A DNA stretch of 10,959 bases, from the NCBI GenBank assembly GCA_011049795.1, contig DRHD01000276.1, positions 1 through 10,959 of the forward strand. The letters are read 5' to 3'. Positions 1 through 6,496 of this stretch are shown piece by piece. Both the position numbers and the translations under genes were made by a program. The notes under the pieces are model-generated. The model was not told the origin of the DNA and searched no databases. It worked only from the letters and a program-made list of their open reading frames with translations. The DNA comes from Porticoccus sp. (lineage in GTDB: Bacteria; Pseudomonadota; Gammaproteobacteria; Pseudomonadales; Porticoccaceae). The first letter of the stretch is position 1. Each line of letters starts with the position of its first letter.

Positions 1-7
1 GACGAGC

Positions 8-856
8 ATGGGCAAGCTGGTAAAACCGGAAAACAGACAAATCGAAGGCGCCTGGTTCAAAGACCGCTGGAAAGAAGGCGAAGAGAACTGGGAAGATGTT
101 CGTGTAAAGCAGGACCATCCAGAAGATGTACTTGCTGGGCTGCATCGTCTCCGTCCTGCTCCGAAGAAAAATGCTCCTATTCCGATGGAGCTGTTGGGAA
201 GACAGAGTAATATTGGTCGTTCAGTAACCCTCCTTGGAGCAAGTGATTTTCTAGATGTTTTGAATCTTGAATCCGATGACCAGAAATCTAGAGCTGTTAC
301 ATTTCACACGGTCGCTTCACAAGAATTTGGGATTATCGGGGCTGCGGAAAACATAGAGGGGCGCATTATCTGGGGAGCTGGCGGTGTCCAGGCTGTAGTT
401 GACTTTGACTGGCTTTTAGGAGTTACATTCTCTGTTGTATGTAGCTTTGCGCGTTTACAGGTAAGGTCTACCGCCGCATTCCCGGTAGGTACTTCAGTAA
501 AATTAGGAGCATTTGCCGGATATGGTGACCTGGGAGCTGGTTCAAGACAAACCCTCCAACAAAGTATCGATATAGGCAATATTAACCCCGCTGCGTTTGG
601 TGCAGTTCAAATCCCTCTTTACGCAAAAGATGTATTCATCGCCCGGGCTGTAGATAATGCTTTTCTTGCTCCTCCTGCAATGAGAGTTTTTCAGATGTTA
701 CCAAACAATGTTATAATAATTGCTAGCGAACAATATGCTCTAGGCGTTCCCATGGAACGACCAATGCCTATCTCCCGGCGGGCAATTTCACTCAGAATAG
801 AGAATATTAGTCCTGCTGCTTTTAGAGCAGCTGCGATTTTCGGTCTTGCTATCTAG
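8..856 (+). CDS. Putative virion structural protein (282 aa), may extend upstream
   Basis: I do not recognise a named family. The first ~60 residues are charged and rich in Lys, Glu, Trp and Pro. The rest is beta-rich and poor in charge, with many Gly, Ala, Val and Phe, as in capsid or spike shells. A short motif recurs as NINPAAFGA (about 193-201) and NISPAAFRA (about 268-276), which may mark two related halves. No signal peptide or clear membrane segment is seen. The first ATG in the window is used, but there is no in-frame stop in the seven bases before it, so the gene could start upstream and the ribosome site cannot be judged. It ends two bases before the first 16-bp palindrome. A structural role is inferred from composition and from the neighbouring virion-type genes; a single-jelly-roll coat protein is one possibility. 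Confidence 0.6.
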   Translation: MGKLVKPENRQIEGAWFKDRWKEGEENWEDVRVKQDHPEDVLAGLHRLRPAPKKNAPIPMELLGRQSNIGRSVTLLGASDFLDVLNLESDDQKSRAVTFHTVASQEFGIIGAAENIEGRIIWGAGGVQAVVDFDWLLGVTFSVVCSFARLQVRSTAAFPVGTSVKLGAFAGYGDLGAGSRQTLQQSIDIGNINPAAFGAVQIPLYAKDVFIARAVDNAFLAPPAMRVFQMLPNNVIIIASEQYALGVPMERPMPISRRAISLRIENISPAAFRAAAIFGLAI

Positions 857-858
857 AG

Positions 859-874
859 TGTCGGTTAACCGACA
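859..874. repeat. 16-bp palindrome TGTCGGTTAACCGACA, copy 1
   Basis: Perfect inverted repeat, two bases after the stop of the 282-aa gene and 13 bases before the ATG of the zinc-ribbon gene. In RNA it can form a 6-bp stem with a UUAA loop. No U-tract follows, so it is not a typical terminator. Confidence 0.95.
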
Positions 875-887
875 GTAGGACATAACC

Positions 888-1031
888 ATGAGTCTGCTCA
901 CAGAAACGGTTAAGTGCAAGAAGTGCAAAGCCTTCATAGGCGATGTCACTGGCACGGACAAGAATCAGGTCAAGGCTGCTGTTAAGGGTCTTCCTAAAGA
1001 ATGTCCTGGCGGCTGCAAGGAGACTGAATAA
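888..1031 (+). CDS. Small zinc-ribbon-like protein (47 aa)
   Basis: The predicted protein has four cysteines at residues 10, 13, 39 and 43, arranged as KCKKCK and CPGGC. This is a CxxC...CxxxC layout that could bind one zinc ion. The remainder is Lys-rich and soluble. An AGGA ribosome site lies about eight bases before the ATG. The stop overlaps the next start by one base (TAATG), so the next gene is probably translationally coupled. Cys-pair proteins this small often bind nucleic acid or act as folding or assembly partners, but the function here is unknown. Coding status rests on the ribosome site, the exact coupling and the Cys pattern. Confidence 0.7.
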   Translation: MSLLTETVKCKKCKAFIGDVTGTDKNQVKAAVKGLPKECPGGCKETE

Positions 1032-1414
1032 TGGCCGGTGGAGATGTCGGTGTCACCCATGTTGCTGCTACTTCTCTAAAACAGGCGGTTGAGGTTTCTG
1101 GGGGAGTTGCTCCTGGACCGGGCAATGCTAGTACAAGCGCTATAGCGAGGGTTGCGACAAATGTCGCCAATGTTCTCTTGCTAGCTCTTAATGTAGGTCG
1201 CATTGGGGCGACGTTTCAGAACAACTCGACGACAAATCTGTTTCTCAAGCTCGGTGCGGTGGCTGCAATTGGTGCTGGGGTCGAGAGTTTCACTGTGAGG
1301 ATGGTTCCTAATGCTTACTATGAGGTCCCGTTTGGGTATACGGGTATCATAGATGGTATCTGGGATGGGGCTGATGCTACGGGTGAAGTATTGGTTACGG
1401 AGCTTACGGTATGA
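1031..1414 (+). CDS. Phage virion-associated beta-sandwich protein (127 aa)
   Basis: Residues about 45-125 match a pattern I recall from many phage genomes: hydrophobic strands, then a sequence like RIGATFQNNSTTNLFLKLGA (57-76), then YYEVPFGYTGIIDGIW (96-111) and a Thr/Glu end. Proteins of this kind usually lie among head, decoration or fibre genes and have no assigned enzymatic role. The N-terminal 40 residues are Gly/Ala/Val-rich and may attach to another virion component. The start is supported by AAGGAG upstream and a one-base overlap with the zinc-ribbon gene. The stop overlaps the next ATG (ATGA). The family resemblance is from memory, not from a search. Confidence 0.75.
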   Translation: MAGGDVGVTHVAATSLKQAVEVSGGVAPGPGNASTSAIARVATNVANVLLLALNVGRIGATFQNNSTTNLFLKLGAVAAIGAGVESFTVRMVPNAYYEVPFGYTGIIDGIWDGADATGEVLVTELTV

Positions 1415-1938
1415 GTCCGCCGCTGTTTAATCCTGCTGGTGGTGGGGGCAGTCTGCAATTCATAGAGCGTATTACCGTCGCTGGTGCTGCTGTGAATTCG
1501 GTGCTATTCAATACAGGGATTAACGGTGACCTTGACCGTTTCTACAAGCTAATTTTCCGTGTATTCAAGGCTGCTACGCTGACTGAATTACTTATTCAGC
1601 CTAATAGCATCGCTACCAATCAAGTGTCTCGGCGAGTAACCCAACAAAGCAGCACAACTACTTTTGCTTTCTCCGCTGTTGAGCAGCCAGTTGCTGCCGG
1701 CTTTGCAGGAGGGGAATTGTTCTATGATGCTCTAACCGGACGGGTTAGGTCCTATCGGGTAGCTAGCTACCTCCAAACACAAGCCGTGCCTACTCAAGCT
1801 GGCCAGTTCAATCGTTCTTTTTCAGGTTCTTGGAATGATACTATCACCAACATCACTAGCTTTCTCCTTAAAGCACAGGATGCTTCGCTTGGTATCGGTA
1901 TCGGTTCAGAGTTTAGTCTCTTTAGGCTCCTCACGTAG
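1411..1938 (+). CDS. Phage structural or fibre-type protein (175 aa)
   Basis: Begins with a flexible Pro/Gly stretch (NPAGGGGS), then SLQFIERITVAGA and a beta-rich body. It contains YKLIFRV near 46-52, SWNDTITNITSF near 140-151, and ends GSEFSLFRL. This start-to-end layout resembles a domain seen in small phage tail-fibre or head-decoration proteins, where a Gly-rich linker precedes a beta sandwich ending in LYRL-like residues. That comparison is from memory. The ATG overlaps the preceding stop as ATGA, with a CGGAG ribosome site upstream, so it is coupled to the 127-aa gene. The stop is followed after one base by palindrome copy 2. Confidence 0.7.
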   Translation: MSPPLFNPAGGGGSLQFIERITVAGAAVNSVLFNTGINGDLDRFYKLIFRVFKAATLTELLIQPNSIATNQVSRRVTQQSSTTTFAFSAVEQPVAAGFAGGELFYDALTGRVRSYRVASYLQTQAVPTQAGQFNRSFSGSWNDTITNITSFLLKAQDASLGIGIGSEFSLFRLLT

Positions 1939-1939
1939 G

Positions 1940-1955
1940 TGTCGGTTAACCGACA
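1940..1955. repeat. 16-bp palindrome TGTCGGTTAACCGACA, copy 2
   Basis: Fills almost the whole gap between the 175-aa and 254-aa genes. It starts two bases after the TAG and ends directly against the next ATG. Its second half would therefore occupy the region where a ribosome site is expected. Confidence 0.95.
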
Positions 1956-2720
1956 ATGCTTGCTAATCCTACCATATCTCCATCGTTTCCTGAGTTAGAA
2001 ATAGCTCGCGGAAAAGTTGCGCATGTTACTGTTGTTCGCAAGTTTGGTCGTAATCCGGCAGTCGGCGGTACTGAAGATGTCTGGACAGTGGGAGGTCTTT
2101 ATCCTTTTCCTACAGCAGCTTTACAGCTTCGTATTCAGGCAGGGGGAAATGCGGCTGATGCGTCGAGCGGCGCAAACGCGCGTGAAATTACTCTCCAAGG
2201 AGAAGATACTAACTTCAATTTAATTGAAGAAACCCTGGCGACAAATGGCATCGCTGTTAGTGCTCCTACAGTGCTTAGCTTTCGCAGACTTCATCGGGCA
2301 TTCGTTAGCGACGTTGGCGTATACGGCAATACGAATTTAGGCGATATCAATATTGAAACAACGGCTGCGACTGTATTGGCTAGAATTGGAGCAGTACTCG
2401 GTCAAACCCAGATGGCTATTTACACAATACCTAATGGGTTTACAGGTTTTCTTAGGCAATTTCGTGCTCAAGTCGAAAGCCCTCGCGCTGTTGATGTTAC
2501 CTTCTTTCAGCGTCTGAGAGCTGATGATATTGTAGCACCAATGGGAGCTACAAGAATCATCAGTGGATTTAATCAGGTTACAGGCGACTTAGTTCGACAG
2601 TACAATGCTATGGAAGTTGACTTTCCAGAGTTTACAGACATTTGGGCACAAGCTAGCAATCCCACGGCAGGTACCGCTCTGTCTGTTGAATTCTGCTTGT
2701 GGCTGGTAGCTAATGTTTAA
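1956..2720 (+). CDS. Phage capsid-region structural protein (254 aa)
   Basis: Shows the layout of a structural protein I recall from uncultured and marine phages: VVRKFGRNP (26-34), EDVWTVGGLYPFPTA (40-54), ANAREITLQGEDTNF (73-87) and QMAIYTIPNGFTGFLRQF (152-169), followed by a beta-rich C-terminal half. No enzyme motif is present. These proteins are normally found with head or fibre genes; the exact virion position is unknown. The start is forced: the frame has a TAA inside the palindrome at 1947 and the next codon that can start is this ATG. There is no Shine-Dalgarno sequence between palindrome and start, which is unusual here. Its stop overlaps the alternative upstream ATG of the transglycosylase gene. 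Confidence 0.75.
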   Translation: MLANPTISPSFPELEIARGKVAHVTVVRKFGRNPAVGGTEDVWTVGGLYPFPTAALQLRIQAGGNAADASSGANAREITLQGEDTNFNLIEETLATNGIAVSAPTVLSFRRLHRAFVSDVGVYGNTNLGDINIETTAATVLARIGAVLGQTQMAIYTIPNGFTGFLRQFRAQVESPRAVDVTFFQRLRADDIVAPMGATRIISGFNQVTGDLVRQYNAMEVDFPEFTDIWAQASNPTAGTALSVEFCLWLVANV

Positions 2721-2742
2721 TTGGTTCAGGAGGATAGTTGCC

Positions 2743-3651
2743 ATGTTTGCGGCATACTGGCGAGGTATAGGGTCGGGGACTGGCCTACGGCTAGCTGACC
2801 GACAACTAGGGGAATTGCCTCCGACTCCCGCGGTAGGTAAGGCCAGGGATATGACGAGGCGGTATGACCACCTTTTCCACAGCTTCGGATTGGGCCTACC
2901 TGTTCCCTTTCTGCGCTCGCTCGCCTATAAGGAAAGCGGCTTTAAACCTGACTCTGAGATAAGAAAAGGCATTGACCTGAGAACCCGGCTACTTCCTTTC
3001 CCCAGATATTACCGGCGAAATAAGAAAGGGGAGAAAAAGCCTAAACGCGATAGCTATTGGGGTCTTTTCCAGGTTGGTGTCACAAAAGTGCTTGAGAGTT
3101 ACAACAAGAAGCATCGTTCCAGAGTCACGCCCGCACAGCTTTTCAATGCTAGCATCAACACACAAATAGCCTCCTGGCAAATCAAGAGACGAATCATCGA
3201 TGCTTATGATAAGTTTGCTGAAAAGCACAATATCCCCGAGCTACGTCAGAACTGGAATAGTATCGAGTGGGTTCGTCTTGTTGTAGCTGGCTGGAATAGC
3301 GGACATTCCAGGTCTAGCGGTACCCAGGGAGCCGCCCGGTATCTCAAGAACATTGGCGTTCCTGTCACTCTTGACAATATGTACAAACACGGTAAGACCC
3401 TGTGGAAGGGCAAGGTTCGGAATGCTCCCTATCTCAATCGAAGATTCACCCTTACCAGGAAACAAAGGGACCCTTTGACTGGTAAAAAAGGAGAAGGTGA
3501 CAAGCGTGGTTGGCAGAAAGAGGTAGCTACTCACTATTTCCAGCAGCGAGCTCTGGATAGTCTTATGCCTCCTTCAGTGCCAGGGTCAAGCGGGCCCGCT
3601 GTTGCGGCTCTTGTGATTGCTACCGCGCTGGCTCTTGCTGTGGTTGCATAG
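2743..3651 (+). CDS. Lytic transglycosylase (SLT/lysozyme-like fold) with C-terminal membrane segment
   Basis: Predicted to cleave the peptidoglycan glycan strand. Lysozyme-superfamily motifs appear in order: LAYKESGF with the likely catalytic Glu at residue 64, YWGLFQVG (about 105-112) matching the G-L-M/F-Q motif, an LFNASINTQIA helix (about 133-143), and AGWNSG (182-187) in place of AYNAG. The last ~18 residues are hydrophobic (AVAALVIATALALAVVA), suggesting a membrane anchor. I chose the ATG at 2743 because AGGAGG lies nine bases upstream. An in-frame ATG at 2713 would add ten residues and overlap the previous stop but lacks a good ribosome site. It lies directly before a holin-like gene, so either a lysis enzyme or a virion-borne entry enzyme (as P7 of PRD1) is possible. 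The Lys/Arg-rich insertion at about 90-102 is unusual. Confidence 0.8.
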   Translation: MFAAYWRGIGSGTGLRLADRQLGELPPTPAVGKARDMTRRYDHLFHSFGLGLPVPFLRSLAYKESGFKPDSEIRKGIDLRTRLLPFPRYYRRNKKGEKKPKRDSYWGLFQVGVTKVLESYNKKHRSRVTPAQLFNASINTQIASWQIKRRIIDAYDKFAEKHNIPELRQNWNSIEWVRLVVAGWNSGHSRSSGTQGAARYLKNIGVPVTLDNMYKHGKTLWKGKVRNAPYLNRRFTLTRKQRDPLTGKKGEGDKRGWQKEVATHYFQQRALDSLMPPSVPGSSGPAVAALVIATALALAVVA

Positions 3652-3668
3652 TGTTGAACAAGCTTGAA

Positions 3669-3684
3669 TGTCGGTTAACCGACA
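3669..3684. repeat. 16-bp palindrome TGTCGGTTAACCGACA, copy 3
   Basis: Lies 17 bases after the transglycosylase stop and 25 bases before the holin-like ATG. It is the only exact copy preceded by A instead of G. Together with that A it creates an in-frame ATG at 3668, but the start at 3710 has the better ribosome site. Confidence 0.95.
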
Positions 3685-3709
3685 TAAGGCAATACAGAAG
3701 GGAATCATC

Positions 3710-4012
3710 ATGGATAAAAGTGGAATCAAAACAAGTGAATTCTGGATTTCTGTGGCCCTGTTTCTGCTGGGGATTGCTGTGTTTATCGTTGATTCTCTTA
3801 ATGCTGGCAGTTCAATAGTCGGTCAGATTGTTGGTGGTCTCGTGAGTCTCGCAGGGGTGCTCGGGTACACGATACCGAGAGCGGGAGTCAAGAAGCGAGC
3901 GCTAGAGGCGGAAGCTCTCAAGCTCCTCAGTGGTCTAGAAGTCAAAGGTCTAGAGGTCAAAACAAATCCATTAACAGGTCTTAATAAGGGTTCGACTCTA
4001 AACCCTTCCTAA
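3710..4012 (+). CDS. Two-TM holin-like membrane protein (100 aa)
   Basis: Two hydrophobic segments at about residues 11-29 and 35-55 are joined by a short NAGSS turn. They are followed by LGYTIPRAGVKKR and an Ala/Glu/Lys-rich helical tail. Short two-TM proteins with a Gly-Tyr-Thr then basic motif after TM2 are common next to phage endolysins and are usually called holins. Here the gene directly follows a transglycosylase, which supports a lysis role by inference. The ATG has AGAAGGGA seven bases upstream and is preferred over an in-frame ATG at 3668 that starts inside the palindrome. The end is odd: a heptamer A AAC CCT at 4000-4006, just before the TAA, would allow a -1 slip into a downstream frame that continues to 4254. 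Confidence 0.65.
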   Translation: MDKSGIKTSEFWISVALFLLGIAVFIVDSLNAGSSIVGQIVGGLVSLAGVLGYTIPRAGVKKRALEAEALKLLSGLEVKGLEVKTNPLTGLNKGSTLNPS

Positions 4013-4254
4013 GCCTGCCGGCCAAGCTCGATGATGTCGAAAAGAGACTCAAACCCGGAGAAGGAAAGCTCGATTTGTTTGGATTCCTTCGCGGCGATGA
4101 GATTTCAGGCAAGGCAGGCGTTGGAGTCGATTACGAGCATCGCATCAGACAAGACATCGCTGGATTCCTTTACGGCTCTTTATGGAAGGGTTGGGGAATA
4201 CAACCGGCAATGGGTTACAACGCAGTTGGCGGATTGCGAATGAGGTTCCGATGA
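4006..4254 (+). CDS. Downstream -1 frame of the holin-like gene: probable frameshift extension or separate small protein
   Basis: This frame is open from 3988 to the TGA at 4252-4254 but has no ATG or GTG until near its end. It reads as real protein: LPAKLDDVEKRLKPGEGK, then a Gly/aromatic alternating section (AGVGVDYEHRI, FLYGSLWKGW, MGYNAVGGLRMRF) resembling membrane beta-strands. A -1 slip on A AAC CCT (4000-4006) would join it to the holin-like protein as a 181-aa product. Other options are a TTG start at 4075 with GGAGAAGGA upstream, a recent disabling frameshift, or a sequencing error. The next gene has an ATG at 4251 that overlaps this frame's TGA as ATGA, the junction type used elsewhere in the window, which argues that ribosomes reach this stop. 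The competing +1 frame (ATG at 4031) looks random. Confidence 0.5.
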   Translation, partial: FLSLPAKLDDVEKRLKPGEGKLDLFGFLRGDEISGKAGVGVDYEHRIRQDIAGFLYGSLWKGWGIQPAMGYNAVGGLRMRFR

Positions 4255-5021
4255 GTCTATCAGCAGCATATATGGCGGGGTGTCGGTTAACCGACATTAA
4301 CCGGCATTACACGATGGTTCGCGGGGCTCAGAAACTAAAGCATTGGGTCGGGGCTCAAGGTGCTTTGCCACGACAGTTGGACTTGAAAGCCCCAAACCCG
4401 CTCAAGGGAATCATCATCGAGCCAAGCCTTGACCCAAAATCTCGGTTTACCGATTACAATCAGGTGTTAAAGAAAAAGACGTTCAGGGAATACGGGCTTT
4501 ATATTATCCCGGAAGGGAAGTTAGAACGTCCTATTCCGCTCACAACTCCAGCCATCGTATTAGACTATACTCAATGGCTTGGAGAAAATAATGCTCTAAC
4601 TCGACGTGGAGCAGACCCAAGGCAGGAAGAAAAACTCCTCGCGCAATTGCGAGCAAACAGAGCAGGTGTAATGTCGTGGTTCGATGCTGAATTGGCAAAA
4701 GCCGGAATTGCAGCTGGAACTCCTCGACATACTCAACTTCTCCGTACTACCGTTATCCCAAAACATTTAGCTCTAAATTTCTGGACCACTGCGGGTAAAC
4801 AAGCAATCCGTCTCGATTCGGCAAAGATGGTTCCAGGTTTGCTTGACAATCTCAAGATGCTCGGGGGAGCGTTTTGGGAAGCAACAAAGGACCTACTCAA
4901 AAAGGGTAAGGATACTCTCGGGTGGTTGCTTACTCTGCTCAAGTGGATGGCAATCGCGTTTGGGATTGGTCTTGGCGGGTTGATTATTCTGAATATTGTG
5001 CAAGCATTTGGGGATGAGTAG
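4251..5021 (+). CDS. Protein with C-terminal membrane anchor (256 aa), function unknown
   Basis: No family recognised. A soluble N-terminal part of about 220 residues, with basic patches (KHW, LKKKTFREY, KQAIRLDSAK), is followed by an amphipathic stretch. A long hydrophobic segment near residues 230-250 (LLTLLKWMAIAFGIGLGGLIIL) comes close to the C terminus, giving a tail-anchored layout. Start choice matters. ATG 4251 overlaps the preceding TGA (ATGA) and has TGAGG five bases upstream, but it places palindrome copy 4 inside codons 11-16. ATG 4314 would leave the palindrome as a leader and give 235 aa, but it has no clear ribosome site. The gene stands between lysis-type and spike-type genes, so a virion membrane or envelope-spanning role is possible but unproven. 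Confidence 0.65.
   Translation: MSLSAAYMAGCRLTDINRHYTMVRGAQKLKHWVGAQGALPRQLDLKAPNPLKGIIIEPSLDPKSRFTDYNQVLKKKTFREYGLYIIPEGKLERPIPLTTPAIVLDYTQWLGENNALTRRGADPRQEEKLLAQLRANRAGVMSWFDAELAKAGIAAGTPRHTQLLRTTVIPKHLALNFWTTAGKQAIRLDSAKMVPGLLDNLKMLGGAFWEATKDLLKKGKDTLGWLLTLLKWMAIAFGIGLGGLIILNIVQAFGDE
4281..4296. repeat. 16-bp palindrome TGTCGGTTAACCGACA, copy 4
   Basis: Exact copy, followed immediately by TTAACCGGCAT, which resembles a second degraded right half. It is either the leader of a gene starting at 4314 or is translated as CRLTD if the gene starts at 4251. Confidence 0.95.
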
Positions 5022-5024
5022 GAC

Positions 5025-5053
5025 TGTCGGTAAGCTACTGAGTGTCGGTTAAC
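5025..5053 (+). repeat. 29-bp exact repeat, copy A (degraded palindrome plus palindrome left part)
   Basis: The 29 bases here recur exactly at 9197-9225. The unit starts TGTCGGTAAGCTACTGAG and ends in the left part of the 16-bp palindrome. Here it continues into an intact palindrome; at the other site the palindrome breaks off after TGTCGGTTAAC. Confidence 0.9.
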
Positions 5054-5058
5054 CGACA
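5043..5058. repeat. 16-bp palindrome TGTCGGTTAACCGACA, copy 5
   Basis: Lies 21 bases after the stop of the membrane-anchored protein and 13 bases before the ATG at 5072. The GGAG ribosome site follows the palindrome within a few bases. Confidence 0.95.
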
Positions 5059-5071
5059 CACGGAGAAAACA

Positions 5072-5386
5072 ATGTCTGAACCTAATATTCCTGGAAGTCT
5101 CCTGGTTCATGCTGCGGGTAGTGTAACAAGCGCTGGGCTCAACTTTTTCCTGGTCAATGCTACTGTAACGCGGACAGGACTTGGAATTTATACTATTGCT
5201 CTGGGTACAGAAATCGCTCGCGATGAACGAGTAATCTTTTGTCAGGTAAATGCGTCAGTTGCTCGCGATGCTTCGGTAAATGGAGCCGCTTCGTTACCTG
5301 GAAGTTTTGAGGTACGTGTGCTTACCGAGTTGGGTGGGTTAGCAGATACGAATTTCATGTTTGTTGTATTGAGAGTAATCGTATAA
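5072..5386 (+). CDS. Small beta-rich protein (104 aa), spike/fibre-type family member 1
   Basis: Shares the pattern of four other proteins in this window: an N-terminal LLVHAAGS, a central VTRTGLGIYTIALGT, and a hydrophobic end (FMFVVLRVIV). The R-x-G-x-G-x-Y-x-I-x-L strand motif is typical of small beta-sandwich domains at the ends of phage fibres and spikes; this comes from memory of such sequences. A GGAG site upstream supports ATG 5072 over an in-frame GTG at 5042 that starts in the palindrome. It is the most divergent family member. No signal peptide or membrane segment is seen. A receptor-binding or decoration role is inferred. Confidence 0.65.
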   Translation: MSEPNIPGSLLVHAAGSVTSAGLNFFLVNATVTRTGLGIYTIALGTEIARDERVIFCQVNASVARDASVNGAASLPGSFEVRVLTELGGLADTNFMFVVLRVIV

Positions 5387-5414
5387 ATCGGAAAGCTCCA
5401 GGGCAGGAGAGGAT

Positions 5415-6290
5415 ATGAACAAAGAGAAGCTAACAGACTGGCTAGGCAGACAGTTTTACAAAACAGATGACCAGCTCGGTGTCTGTTGTAAACTGGTCTG
5501 CAAGCATGTAGGTTCCAGTAAGGGGGATGTCTTTCAAATCATGGTCCCAAATAACGAGAAGGTCGTTAAGGTGGACGATGACGAGTTAGCCATCATGGCG
5601 AATCAAATCGAGGGGCAAGTCTTAGAGGATGCTGAAGGGCTTGGCGGGGTTTGTAAGTACCAGCTTCTCGCCTACTTCAGCAAGGCTTCTCGTCCTGTCT
5701 CTCGTCTCACGTTTCGCGTAACAGGCTCGGAATTCGACGAGGATGAAGACGGGTTCTCAGAAGGACCCAATCAAAAGGGCCATATGGGGCAGATGATGCG
5801 CCATAACGAAGCTCTTACACGTATCGCTGTTATGGGCTCGAATCAAGCGCTAGGACTACAAAATCGAACCATCGCCAGACAGCAAGAGCTTATCGAAAAC
5901 ATGATGGATAAGCATCTTCAGAATATCGAGCTTACCGAAACCCTTCTATCGAATCAACATGTAAGGGACCTGGAGACAAAGGCAGCAGCGGCAAAAGAAG
6001 AACGGTATGAACAATTGTACCAAAAGGGCAAGGTCTTAATCCCCGTTATCGCCAACCGTATCGCCGGTCGCAAAGTCCTGCCGGAAGAATCAGACCCGAT
6101 GGTAGAAACTCTCAAAGCGTTTGCTGAGAGTCTTAGCCCGGGTCAGGCTAGCGACTTGATGAGTAAGCTCAATCCTGAGCAGAAAATTGCTTTCGCCGAG
6201 TTCTTTGACGCGATGCACGCTAAAGAGGATGAGGAAGAAGCTAAGAAGAAACAACTCATTGAGGGAAAAGGAGGCGCTAACGGAGCATGA
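5415..6290 (+). CDS. Coiled-coil protein (291 aa), possible assembly or scaffold protein
   Basis: Three parts are visible. Residues 1-105 form a mixed alpha/beta region with Cys at 24, 25, 29 and 80. A short acidic run follows (EFDEDED, 106-112). From about 120 to 205 there is a long Gln/Glu/Met-rich helix (MGQMMRHNEALTRI, RTIARQQELIENMMDKHL), likely a coiled coil. A second helical region (LIPVIANRIAGRKVLPEE, 208-225, then SLSPGQASDLMSKLNPEQKIAF) ends in an acidic, then Gly-rich tail. No enzyme motif or membrane segment is seen. A strong site (AGGAGAGG) precedes the ATG. The layout would suit a scaffold or internal assembly protein, but I do not recognise a named family. Confidence 0.65.
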   Translation: MNKEKLTDWLGRQFYKTDDQLGVCCKLVCKHVGSSKGDVFQIMVPNNEKVVKVDDDELAIMANQIEGQVLEDAEGLGGVCKYQLLAYFSKASRPVSRLTFRVTGSEFDEDEDGFSEGPNQKGHMGQMMRHNEALTRIAVMGSNQALGLQNRTIARQQELIENMMDKHLQNIELTETLLSNQHVRDLETKAAAAKEERYEQLYQKGKVLIPVIANRIAGRKVLPEESDPMVETLKAFAESLSPGQASDLMSKLNPEQKIAFAEFFDAMHAKEDEEEAKKKQLIEGKGGANGA

Positions 6291-6481
6291 ATTGGACAAA
6301 GGTTATGGTGCTCTTCCTCTACATCGGAGGAGCGTTAATTTCCCTCGCCATTGCTCAAGGAGATTCTTCCGGCGAAGCTATAGCATATATGTTTGCTGGC
6401 GCGGCTGCGAACCAGGGAGCAAGTCTGAAAAACGGTCAAACCTCGCGCAGCAAACGTAACACGGATTCACCAATCCACTGA
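6287..6481 (+). CDS. Small single-TM protein (64 aa)
   Basis: A hydrophobic segment at about residues 5-24 (KVMVLFLYIGGALISLAIAQ) is preceded by one Lys and followed by an Ala/Gly-rich stretch and a polar, basic tail. It could be a membrane peptide, or a signal peptide cleaved near AIAQG. The ATG overlaps the previous stop (ATGA) with GGAG about ten bases upstream, so the gene is probably coupled to the 291-aa gene. No function can be assigned; small membrane peptides occur both in phage lysis sets and in the inner membranes of membrane-containing virions. Confidence 0.6.
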   Translation: MNWTKVMVLFLYIGGALISLAIAQGDSSGEAIAYMFAGAAANQGASLKNGQTSRSKRNTDSPIH

Positions 6482-6496
6482 AAAGGAAATCGAGAT

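Noticed and set aside
3668..3709. Proteins starting MSVNRH from within the palindrome (also 5042 and 10346)
   Set aside because: ATG or GTG followed by the palindrome encodes MSVNRH wherever the frame stays open. Downstream starts at 3710, 5072 and 10382 each have proper ribosome sites, and at 858, 4280 and 7193 the same peptide hits a stop within a few codons.
3652..3709. Promoter before the holin-like gene (TTGAAC at 3654-3659)
   Set aside because: No matching -10 hexamer at 16-18 bases; I could not support a promoter anywhere in the window.
4031..4243. ATG-started 70-codon frame after the holin-like gene
   Set aside because: The product has no hydrophobic pattern or motif, and it competes with the -1 frame, which has protein-like composition and an ATGA junction to the next gene.
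6187..6459. Second + strand frame over the end of the 291-aa gene and the 64-aa gene
   Set aside because: Arg/Ser-rich product without pattern, overlapping two better-supported coupled genes.
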